This document shows, one piece after another, positions 54,781-64,000 of a stretch of 64,000 bases of DNA; within the stretch, counting starts at the first letter, position 1; every line of letters begins with the position of its first letter. This DNA is from Saccopteryx bilineata (Eukaryota; Chordata; Mammalia; Chiroptera; Emballonuridae), in NCBI RefSeq assembly GCF_036850765.1, contig NC_089490.1, positions 100,614,074-100,678,073 on the forward strand, in the 5' to 3' direction. The position numbers and the translations under genes were made by a program. The notes under the pieces were generated by a model. It was not told the DNA's origin. It searched no databases and was given only the letters and a program-made list of their open reading frames with translations.

Positions 54781-55022
54781 TGTTTGTGTTTTTTTTTAAA
54801 GAATGTGTTAAGAAAATATTACTTTGATAACGAAATTTTTATCCTGTGCTTAAAAGTTTGAAGAGGGTCATTCTATATTTGTTATCTTAATGATTGGTTA
54901 TTCAGTTTTAGCTCTTATAGAGAATATCTCATTTAAACCTTTAAGTGACAAGATCACAGAAACAGAAAAATGTCAGATCTCAGCTCTGGTTGTGTTTCTA
55001 AGAGATTTCAGTTTGTTCATAG

Positions 55023-55207
55023 GATTGTGCAGTCTCTGAGAATTTCCAGGCGTTTTTATCTTTAAATGGACATCTTCTTGGACGACAACCATTTCCTAAT
55101 ATTGTACAACTGGGTCTCTGTGAACCGGAAACTTCAGAAGTTTATCAGCAAGCTAAGCTGCAGGCCAAGCAGGAGGTCGATAACGGAGTGCTTTACCTGG
55201 AGTGGAT
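55023..55207 (+). CDS. APAF1: APAF1 exon 12: helical domain 2 to propeller linker
   Basis: Acceptor TTCATAG before 55023. Encodes DCAVSENFQAFLSLNGHLLG through PFPNIVQLGLCEPETSEVYQ to NGVLYLEW plus two bases. Leads into the seven-bladed propeller. Donor GAT|GTAAGT. Confidence 0.97.
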
Positions 55208-55418
55208 GTAAGTAGGTTAGAGAGACCAAAGGAGCAGTGTGCTAATAACTATGTCATTATTTTTCCAGATGGTGAATAAGTTCACTCCAGGAAGATTTAA
55301 CTATAGTTCTTAGGAAAAGGCTAGAACTTTTAATAAGCATTCTTACTGAAAAGTTTTAGAGAAGTAAGCATAGGAGTAATATATAAGGTCAAAGAGTCCA
55401 TAGAAATAGATGCTTGCC

Positions 55419-55797
55419 TGCTTGACCAGTGGTGGTACACCGTATAGAGCGATGACTTGGGATGGTGAGATCTCAGATTTGAAACCTTGAGATCACTGGC
55501 TTGAGTGTGGATTCATCCTACTTGAGCGCAGGCTCACCAGTTTGAGCATGGGGTCACCAGCTTCAGTGTGGGATCATAGACATGATCCTGGGGTCACTGG
55601 CTTGAGCCCAAGGTCATTGGCTTGAGCAAGGGGTCACTGGCTCGGCTGGAGCCCCCGGTCAAGGCATGTGTGAGAAGCACCCAATGAACAACTAAAGTGC
55701 TGCAACTACGAGTTGATGCTTCTCATCTCTCTTCCTTCCTGTCCCTGTCTCTGTCTCTCTTGTTAAAAAAAATTAAACAATAATAACAACAAAAAGA
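55419..55797 (+). mobile_element. SINE-A, long form, extended body
   Basis: Plus strand, diverged, GGCTTGAGCCCAAGGTC-type repeats in the body. Confidence 0.85.
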
Positions 55798-56186
55798 AAT
55801 ATATGCTTGTCTCTATGGCGTTTGACAAGTCATTCTAAATGTTAACCCAAATGCTTTACTTATGTAATAATGGTAAGTAGTGAGGAGCATGGGCTTGAAG
55901 CCACCCTATGTTTGAAACTCAATTCTAAACCTAACAGTTTTATGATTTTGAACAATTTATGGCTTCCTGTCATTTCTCATATAATAGAGGCAACAGTCCT
56001 TTGAGGTAAGCACTATTTTTGTGAAGATTAAGTGACATATTGGATATAAAGTGATTAGTACTTTGTCTTACACATAGCCCTTGTTAAAATTCCCCCAAAT
56101 CATGATTCTTCTAACTCCTAAAAGAGGCCATTCTGTTATGTGCTTACCTTAATCTTATCAATTAGTAAAATTAAACTACCATCTTT

Positions 56187-56227
56187 TTTTTTAAATTTAT
56201 TTATTCATTTTAGAGAGGAGGGGGGAA

Positions 56228-56262
<35 letters not shown>

Positions 56263-56395
56263 GAGAGAGAGAAGGGGGAGGAGCAGGAAGCATCAACTCC
56301 CATATGTGCCCTGACTAGGCAAGCCAAGGTTTTGAACTGGCAACCTCAGTGTTTCCAGGTTGACGCTCCATCCACTGCACCACGACAGGTCAGGC
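56187..56395 (-). mobile_element. SINE-A, short form
   Basis: (GA)n tract at about 56228-56270. Duplication TAAACTACCATCTTTTT. Confidence 0.9.
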
Positions 56396-56617
56396 TAAAC
56401 TACCATCTTTTTAATGCCTGTTATATACAGTAAGCTCATATATGTTTATTCGTTTATGTTCAAAACTACCTTATAAAGTAAACATTTGCCCTATTACAAA
56501 TGAGATTGAAGCACAGAGAGGTTGAGACTTGATTAAGCTCTTGTGGCTTGCTGAGTGGGCTTTAAACCCTGGGTCTGTGTAGCTTTATTTTCCACGCTTC
56601 TATATGCCATGCTATTC

Positions 56618-56920
56618 TTATTTATTTATTTATTTATTTTTACAGAGACAGAGAGAGTCAGAGGGATAGACAGGGACAGACAGACAGGAACGGAGAGATG
56701 AGAAGCATCAATCATTAGTTTTTTCTTTGCGCGTTGCAACACCTTAATTGTTCATTGATTGCTTTCTCATACGTGCCTTGACTGCGGGCCTTCAGCAGAC
56801 CGAGTAACCCCTTGCTCAAGCCAGCGACCTTGGGCTCGAGCTGGTGACCTCGGGGTCTCGAACCTGGGTCTTTTGCATCCCAGTCCGACGCTCTATCCAC
56901 TGCGCCACCACCTGGTCAGG
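56618..56920 (-). mobile_element. SINE-A, long form, small body deletion
   Basis: Near consensus, lacking the GCTCAAACCAGATGAGCCC block. Confidence 0.9.
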
Positions 56921-57261
56921 TGATTTTTATTTTTATTTTAAAGTAATCCATGTACCTGATTTAAAAAAATCAAACAATATTAGGGAGATGTAAAATGAAA
57001 GGTCAGACTCCCTAGATCTACCTACTGTCTTGCTCCTCAGTGTTAACCATTCTCTAACACCTTCTTGGGAAGAGTTTTCACTCTCCCTGGAAGCAGCCCC
57101 TAACTCATTGAGGCCAGGTTAGATCTATCTGTATTCTAGAATACTTTACCCCATAGGATAGCATTTTGTCCTTTTATGGTGATTGTTTCTTTACTTATTT
57201 GTCTCCCATGATAGTCCATGTGTTCTGAAGTAAAGAATTGTTTGGAGGTTAAAATAACAGG

Positions 57262-57492
57262 CTGGCTCTAGATTGCCTGGACTTGAATCCCAGTTCTGTT
57301 ATTTATTAGTTGTGTATAACTAGGGAAATTTATTCAACTTCCCTCACCTAAGAGTAGTATTTCATGACATTGTGGTGAGGATTAAATGAGAGAGTATGTT
57401 GTGTATATACAAACATACATACATACATAGTGTACTGAGAGCAGTACCTAGATCATAGTGCTCAATAAGTATTGGTTGGTTGTTATTAAGAA
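57262..57492 (+). repeat. MIR relic
   Basis: GGCTCTAGATTGCCTGGACT, GAGGATTAAATGAGAGAG and GTGCTCAATAAGTATTGG mark it. Confidence 0.8.
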
Positions 57493-57501
57493 TAGCATTT
57501 C

Positions 57502-57672
57502 AGCCTGACCTGTGGTGACACAGTGGATAAAGTGTCGGACCAGGAATGCTGAGGTCGCTGGTTCAAAACCCTGGGCTTGCCCTGTCAAGGCACGTATGGG
57601 AGTTGATGCTTTCTGCTCATCCCCCCTTCTCTCTTTCTCTCCTCTGTCTAAAATGAATAAAGTCTATATATA
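57502..57672 (+). mobile_element. SINE-A, short form
   Basis: Head GCCTGACCTGTGGTGACACA, tail CTAAAATGAATAAAG then TA repeats. Confidence 0.88.
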
Positions 57673-57944
57673 TATATGAATAGCATTTCACATTTTGCCT
57701 GGTCCACATAGTTGGTATTCAAGAGAATTTTCTATAAAATGAATAATGAATAGTATCATTCATGTTTTAACTAGTGGTTGAAATAGGATTTTAATACTTG
57801 GTTTGATACTCAAATGGGCATAGTTTTAGTTCTTTTATTAATTACTGAGTTTATTATTTTTACTTTTTTATGCTGTTTTTCTCTATTCTATCACAACTGT
57901 ATTTCAGCCTCAATGTTCTTTCATGGGATGGATAATCATTCATA

Positions 57945-57948
57945 GCTA

Positions 57949-57979
<31 letters not shown>

Positions 57980-58336
57980 TAGAGAGGGACAGACAGGGAC
58001 AGACAGGAAGGGAGAGAGATGAGAAGCATCAGCATCAACTCATGGTTGCAGCACTTTTGTTGTTTATTGATTGCTTTCTCATATGTGCCTTGACTGGGGG
58101 GCTCCAGCCAAGCCAGTGACCCCTTGCTCAAGCCAGTGACTTTGGGTTTCAAGCCAGCAACCTTTGGTCTCAAGCCAGCGACCATGGGGTCATGTCTATG
58201 ATCCTACACTCTATCTGGCAACCCCGTGCTCAAGCTGGATGAGCCCGTGCTCAAGGTGGCGACCTCAGGGTTTCGAACCTGCATCCTCAGCATCCCAGGC
58301 CGATGCTCCATTCTCTTCACCACCATCTGGTCAGGC
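57945..58336 (-). mobile_element. SINE-A, long form, extended body
   Basis: Tail (ATT)n at 57951-57978. Flanks CATAGCTATATTATT / CATAGCTGTATTATT. Confidence 0.88.
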
Positions 58337-58360
58337 CATAGCTGTATTATTATTATTATT

Positions 58361-58745
58361 TTTTGTATTTTTCTGAAGCTGGAAACGGGGATAGACAGTC
58401 AGACAGACTCCCGCATGCGCTCGACCGGGATCCACCTGGCATGCCCACCAGGGGCGATGCTCTGCCCACCAGGGGGCCATGCTCTGCCCCTCCAGGGCGT
58501 TGCTCTGTCGCGACCAGAGCCACTCTAGCACCTGGGCAGAGTCCAAGGAGCCATCCCCAGCGCCCGGGCCATCCTTGCTCCAATGGAGCCTCGCTGCGGG
58601 AGGGGAGGAGAGAGACAGAGAGGAAGGAGAGGGGGAGGTGTGGAGAAGCAGATGGGCGCTTCTCCTGTGTGCCCTGGCCGGGAATCGAACCCGGGATTTC
58701 TGCACGCCAGGCTGACGCTTTACTACTGAGCCAACTGGCCAGGGC
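58361..58745 (-). mobile_element. SINE-B, two-unit form
   Basis: Inserted next to the previous SINE. Units at 58444 (one G fewer) and 58466 (CCACCAGGGGGCCATGC). Confidence 0.9.
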
Positions 58746-59091
58746 TATAGCTGTAGTTTTTAATTGGGTCAATCAAGTCATACTCAAATTCAAAGAATGC
58801 TGTATTTTTCAGAACTGGAAAGCCTTTTTTTTTTTCTGTAGAAAAGTTTAGGTTGGTATGAGCTTACTTTAATTGGGTTTCAGCTTTGAAAGAAATTATG
58901 TTTTCATGAATTAATTTGGTATTTAATACTTCTGGCCATCTACTATCTGCCCACCATTGTGACAGGTCTCTTTCTGAGTTTTGAGGAATTGGATAGATCC
59001 AGGGGAAAGAAGAGTGTTTTTTTAATCTAATTCTCTTTTGCTAGTAACTTAGACTGTTTTTCTTCCAGGTTTTTTATCAGTCCAGTTTTTT

Positions 59092-59424
59092 TTTTTTGTT
59101 TTTTTTTTTTTTACAGAGACAGAGAGAGGGAGAGACAGGGACAGACAGACAGGAACGGAGAGATGAGAAGCATCAATCATTAGTTTTTCGTTGCGCATTG
59201 CGACACCTTAGTTGTTCATTGATTGCCCTCTCATATGTGCTGCAACCGCGGGCCTTCAGCAAACCGAGCAACCCCCCACTCAAGCCAGCGACCCTGGGTC
59301 CAAGCTGGTGAGCCCTCTCCAACCAGATGAGCCCGCACTCAAGCTGGCGACTTCGGGGTCTTGAACCTGTGTCCGCTGCATCCCAGTCCGATGCTCTATT
59401 CACTGTGCCACCGCCTGGTCAGGC
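59092..59424 (-). mobile_element. SINE-A, long form
   Basis: Near consensus. Confidence 0.9.
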
Positions 59425-60061
59425 TAACCTTTGACTCTTAAATTAAGCATGATACCATTTAATATATTTACTTGTACTCAAAGTGACTGACACTGAACTT
59501 CTGACACTGTTCTGATACTTTTCTCATTTTAAGTATACATTATATTCCTTCACCCTTCAGGCATGAGGAATAACAGATTTATACCTGTGGTGTAGTTAGT
59601 ATTCAGTAGATGAAGATACAAAAAAAAAAAAAAGGATTGCTTTATTTATTTTTTCTCTATATCTGAATAATTGTAGTTAGATATAACTTCCGTTAGGAAA
59701 TGGGCTTCATTTTGTTGTCTTCTTCCTTTTAAAAAGTAGGGAGTTTTTTTTTTGAGGCTATCCTTACATAATAGAAAGTGACATGTATTTGATTAACTAG
59801 ATTTCTTCTAACTCAGTGACATACGTAACACATGACAGGTTGCTTGATGTAGGATAGCGTTTCTCTTCAAATGTCAGTTTTGTTATATTATGCTTTTTTT
59901 TTCCTTCAGGTGATCTTTGCTGTCATTTACATGTTGGTAATTTAATTTTAAGAATTTTATATTTTGGGGAACATAACTAAGTTAAAAGATAGTTTATTAC
60001 TGAAAGGAAATAATTACTTTTATTCTCATCAGGTTTCTGTTCATTTTCCCCTTGTATTTAG

Positions 60062-60188
60062 AAACAAAAAAAACACCAAGAATCTCTCCCACTTAGTTGT
60101 CCGCCCCCATACAGATGCTGTTTACCACGCTTGCTTTTCTGAGGATGGTTATAGAATAGCTTCTTGTGGAGCTGATAAAACTTTACAG
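60062..60188 (+). CDS. APAF1: APAF1 exon 13: first WD40 repeat
   Basis: Acceptor TTGTATTTAG before 60062. Encodes (W)INKKNTKNLSHLVVRPHTDA through VYHACFSEDGYRIASCGADK to TLQ. Start of the WD40 region that holds APAF1 inactive until cytochrome c binds. Frame continuous with exon 12. Donor CAG|GTAAAG. Confidence 0.97.
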
Positions 60189-61110
60189 GTAAAGTATATC
60201 TCTTCAGAAAAATTGAAAAGGGTATGTACCCAATTCTGGGCATATTAGAATATATTTAAATCCTAAAATTCAAGTAAATGGCACATGGGAAATAGAGAAA
60301 TTCAGATCTCTTGAACATTTTTTGAAGGCTTTTTCTAGAGAGTTTAAAGATATGGTTGTGTGTTTTCATAATTCCAAACTTTCCAAGTGACATAAAAGTG
60401 CCTTTTCCCTGTCAGTCCCTTGTCATCATCCATGTGCCAGCTAAAGGTAATGAGGAAATGATAATTGTTAAAAGACAAAGGATTTCCTAGGTCAAGGAGC
60501 AGGGCTCTGACTGGAAAACAGTGATTAAGTAAAAATACCTATTTTGTCATCAGCTCAGACATAAATTTCTGACAGTCAGTGGGATTGGGCTCAGTTATTT
60601 CCTAGGGTGCTGAAGGAATTTGTTTCTCATTTGTTTTCAGAAAATATGAATGAGTGCTTTTTTTTAAACTTGTTCTCTCACTTTTGATTTTGGAGGAATC
60701 GGGGTCAAATTAGTTAAAACTTTTATAATTAGGATAGCTTTAGTCTTTGCAAGATTATACTGTAACCCTTATTTCTATATTGTGCTTTATTACTACTGAT
60801 TTTATTAATTTTGGCTTTTGAGCTCCAGAAAGAAACTATATTGCATGAAATGCTTTCTATTTGATTGTTAAGAATTTGCTACACTATTCTCAAGAATTGA
60901 AGCTATACTGTTAGTTTTTTAAAAAATTAATGTAAACATTTAACAATCAGAATTTCTATCAGAATTTGTATGATTTTTGGAGAATTTTGCCAAGGTTCAT
61001 TTCTGTTGCAAAATTAGAGTGACTAAGATCTCTTAAGGAAAGATTTTTATTGAATAATGGTTCGTCATTAACTGGTGTATAGTAAGAGGATTTTATTGTT
61101 GCTTGGGCAG
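60189..61110 (+). other. APAF1 intron 13, unassigned
   Basis: No exon or clear repeat recognised. Confidence 0.45.
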
Positions 61111-61236
61111 GTGTTCAAGGCTGAAACAGGAGAGAAACTTCTAGAAATTAAGGCTCATGAAGATGAAGTGCTTTGCTGTGCATTCTCTATTGATGACAAG
61201 TTTATAGCAACCAGCTCAGTGGATAAAAAAGTGAAG
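61111..61236 (+). CDS. APAF1: APAF1 exon 14: second WD40 repeat
   Basis: Acceptor CTTGGGCAG before 61111. Encodes VFKAETGEKLLEIKAHEDEV through LCCAFSIDDKFIATSSVDKK to VK. 42 codons, phase 0. Codons 641-682 of the long form as counted here. The remaining WD40 exons lie beyond the right edge. Donor AAG|GTAAGG. Confidence 0.97.
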
Positions 61237-61371
61237 GTAAGGAAACATTTCCCTCTTGAGTTGTAATCACCACAGAATTCATCTCTTTTTCCATGATAGA
61301 GAGGCTAGGGTAAATAGGGTTAAAGGACTCTTATCTAGCCTGTTGACCTACTAACTTGACGCAAATCAATT

Positions 61372-61680
61372 TTATTTATTTATTTATTTGGAGACAGAGA
61401 GAGGAATAGATAGGGACAGACAGACAGGAATGCAGAGAGATGAGAAGCATCAATCATCAGTTTTTTGTTGTGGCACTTTAGTTGTTCATTGATTGCTTTC
61501 TCATATGTGCCTTGACCGCGGGCCTTCAGCAGACCTAGTAACCCGTTGCTCGAGCCAGTGAGCTTGGGCTCAAGCTGGTGAGCTTTTGCTCAAACCAAAT
61601 GAGCTGGGCTCAAGCCGGCGACCTCAGGGTCTCGAACCTGGGTCTTCCACATCCCAGTTCAATGCTCTATCCACTGCGAG
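61372..61680 (-). mobile_element. SINE-A, long form, 5'-truncated
   Basis: The last about 20 bases of the tRNA-like head are missing, yet the repeat GCAAATCAATTTT flanks it on both sides, so truncation happened at insertion. Confidence 0.88.
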
Positions 61681-62019
61681 GCAAATCAATTTTTATCCAT
61701 TGTAAATTAATGCTGTGTGAAAACCCTTTATATTTTAAGCCTCAGCAGAAATACTTAGGTTGATCAATCTGAAATAGTATTTACCAGGCAGCGGGAAAAA
61801 CAATTGCAAATTAATATATTTGGTCTGTGGGTTAAATATCAGCTGAAATCTTTTGAGTGCACTGTGATTAGAAGTGTTACTACACAGAATTATTATCTGA
61901 GATTAGCTTCTGTTGTAAAACATGTAATTTGTGAAATGCTCCCCAGATTTTTTACCTTTATGAACTGGCTTATCTTCAGTTCAAAACCAGATGGATGAAC
62001 AAATTAATAATTAGCCTGA

Positions 62020-63064
62020 AAAATTAATGAATGGGACTACATCAGACTAAGAAGTTTTTGCTCAGCAAGAGAAACTGATAAAAAAATAAACAGAAAGCCA
62101 ACTAAATAGGAAATGATATTTTCAAACAACAGCTCAGATAAGGGCCTAATATCCAAAATATACAAAGAACTCATAAAACTCAACAACAAACAAACAAACA
62201 ATCCAATAAAAAAATGGGAAGAGGATATGAATAGACACTTCTCCCAGGAAGAAATACAAATGGCCAACAGATATATGAAAAGATGCTCATCTTCTTTAGC
62301 TATTAGAGAAATGCAAATCAAAACGGCAATGAGATACCACCTCACACCTGTTCGATTAGCTGTTATTAGCAAGTCAGGTAATAGCAAATGTTGGAGAGGC
62401 TGTGGAGAAAAAGGAACCCTCATCCACTGTTGGTGGGAATGTAAAGTAGTACAACCATTATGGAAGAAAGTATGGTGGTTCCTCAAAAAACTGAAAATAG
62501 AACTACCTTATGACCCAGCAATCCCTCTACTGGGTATATATCCCCAAAACTCAGAAACATTGATACGTAAAGACACATGCAGCCCCATGTTTATTGCAGC
62601 ATTGTTCACAGTGGCCAGGACATGGAAACAACCAAAAAGCCCATCAATAGATGACTGGATAAAGAAGATGTGGCACATATACACTATGGAATACTACTCA
62701 GCCATAAGAAATGATGACATCGGAACATTTACAGCAAAATGGTGGGATCTTGATAACATGATACGAAGCGAAATAAGTAAATCAGAAAAAAACAGGAACT
62801 GTATTATTCCATACGTAGGTGGGACATAATACTGAAACTAAGAGACATTGACAAGAGTGTGGTGGTTACGGGGGCGGAGGGGGGAATGGGAGAGGGAAAA
62901 GTGGTGGGGAGGGGCACAAAGAAAAGATAGAAGGTGACAGAGGACAATCTGACTTTGAGTGGTGGGTATGCAACATAATTGAACGACAAGATAACCTGGA
63001 CTTGTTATCTTTGAATATATGTATCCTGATTTATTGATGTCACCCCATTAAAAAAATAAAATTA

Positions 63065-63095
<31 letters not shown>

Positions 63096-63120
63096 AAAAT
63101 TAAACCTGAAAAAAAAAAAA
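62020..63120 (+). mobile_element. L1 3' end, 5'-truncated
   Basis: About 1.1 kb: the C-terminal part of L1 ORF2 in an open frame ([65 protein letters not shown] at 62113-62829), a G-rich 3' untranslated region, then a poly(A)/(AAAT)n tail. Duplication AATAATTAGCCTGA at 62006-62019 and 63121-63134. The truncated frame has no reverse transcriptase or endonuclease and cannot move itself. Confidence 0.92.
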
Positions 63121-63128
63121 AATAATTA

Positions 63129-63278
63129 GCCTGACCCGTGGTGGCACAGTGGCTAAAGTATCAACCTGGAATGCTGAGGTCACTGGTTCAAAACCCTGGG
63201 GTTGCCTGGTCAAGGCTCATACAAGAAGCAGTTACTATGAGTTATTTCCTTCTCCCCTTACCTTTTCTCTCTCTCCTC

Positions 63279-63282
<4 letters not shown>
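63129..63282 (+). mobile_element. SINE-A, short form, target of the L1
   Basis: Head GCCTGACCCGTGGTGGCACA. Its first six bases are part of the L1 duplication, so the SINE was present before the L1 arrived. Confidence 0.85.
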
Positions 63283-63319
<37 letters not shown>

Positions 63320-64000
63320 AATTTTTATTTTAATGGGGTGACATCAATAAATCAGGGTACATACATTCAAAGAAAACATTTCCAGGTTATCTTGTCATTT
63401 AGTTATGTTGCATACCCATCACCCAAAGAGAGATCGTCCTCTGCCACCCTCCATCCAGTTCTCTCTGTACCCCTCCCCCTCCCCTCCCCCTCTCCCTCCT
63501 TCCCTCCCCCCACCCCCCATAGCCACCACACTCCTGTTCATGCCTCTCAGTCTCGCTTTTATGTCCCACTAATGTATGGAATCCTGCAGTTCCTGTTTTT
63601 TTCTGATTCGCTTATTTCACTCCGCACAATGCTACCAAGACTCCACCATTCCGCTATAAGTGATCCAATGTCATCATTTCTCCTAGCTGAATAATATACC
63701 ATGGTGTATATGTGCCCCATCTTCTTCATCTAGTCCTCTATTTTTTTTACAGTGATTAAAAGCCTTTAAGCAAACTCTTGGCCAATACAGCAAGAATCCA
63801 TAAATGAGTAGTGTCCTTAACATGTTCTCCAAGTCCAAGTTGGCCCCCTCACCATGCCAAATCCCTGAAAAATGCAACCCAACCACAGTTCAGTCTGTTA
63901 GGAGCTGTCACAGGGAGCAGGAGTCCAGGAACGTTCCCCACAGGAAAAGTCCGTATGGCACTGGAATTGTTGTCACCATTCTATACTTTGCAGCTCATGT
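63283..64000 (-). mobile_element. L1 3' end fused to unrelated sequence
   Basis: Minus strand: poly-T tail at 63283-63308, L1 3' untranslated region, then ORF2-end wording (ATGAAGAAGATGGGGCACAT, ACATTAGTGGGACATAA) up to about 63741. Further left in element terms (63742-64000) the sequence no longer matches the L1 just described and includes an A-run (CACTGTAAAAAAAATAG) at the join. The element runs off the window. Confidence 0.7.

Larger units (their letters stand above)
55208..60061 (+). other. APAF1 intron 12
   Basis: About 4.9 kb, repeat-dense: SINE-A at 55419, 56187, 56618, 57502, 57945 and 59092, SINE-B at 58361, and MIR relics near 55865-56075, 56445-56570 and 57262-57492. The interval 59425-60061 shows no exon or clear repeat. 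Confidence 0.6.

Noticed and set aside
62113..62829. A 238-codon frame that could be called a gene
   Set aside because: It is the C-terminal end of L1 ORF2, 5'-truncated, without endonuclease or reverse transcriptase.

Overview
This is a mammalian nuclear genomic window, almost certainly from a bat. Three things point to a bat: (1) dozens of tRNA-derived SINEs with heads reading GCCCTGGCCGG and GCCTGACCAGGCGG; (2) some Ves-type SINEs, the classic microbat family; (3) several short DNA transposons (hAT-like and Tc1/mariner-like) with clean target-site duplications, an unusual load for a mammal. The dominant SINEs are not standard Ves or rhinolophid elements, so I suspect a yangochiropteran outside Vespertilionidae (possibly an emballonurid). 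The family assignment is an inference from memory of SINE consensus sequences.

Two genes are arranged head to head around one CpG island at about 23.4-24.6 kb. IKBIP (IKIP) runs leftward: exon 1 at 23474-23649, exon 2 at 8811-8928 and the terminal exon of the long coiled-coil isoform at 1762-2598, giving an intact 376-residue reading frame. APAF1, the apoptosome scaffold, runs rightward: a non-coding first exon near 24.2-24.73 kb and 13 coding exons between 27893 and 61236. These give 682 in-frame codons: CARD, NB-ARC ATPase with Walker A and B, winged-helix and helical domains, and the first two WD40 repeats. The rest of the WD40 region lies beyond the right edge. The shared promoter region holds a p53-type element that overlaps the IKBIP initiator codon, in line with the known p53 control of both genes.

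APAF1 intron 4 (counting the non-coding exon as 1; 30002-41229) carries a complete processed retrocopy of MGST1 in the sense direction, with 155 intact codons, a poly(A) tract and a perfect 16-bp target-site duplication.

Between exons the window is mostly repeats: about 30 copies of a long SINE (SINE-A) and its short relative, 17 copies of a second SINE (SINE-B), Ves-type SINEs (two of them split by nested insertions), LTRs of old endogenous retroviruses, 3' ends of L1 elements, MIR/L2 relics, hAT and mariner MITEs, and two 5' fragments of U2 snRNA. No CRISPR array, operon, or bacterial-type system is present. The most notable signals are the CTCF-like motif carried by almost every SINE-B copy, the GC in place of GT at the donor site of the APAF1 short isoform, the intact MGST1 retrocopy, and a chimeric L1 at the right edge.
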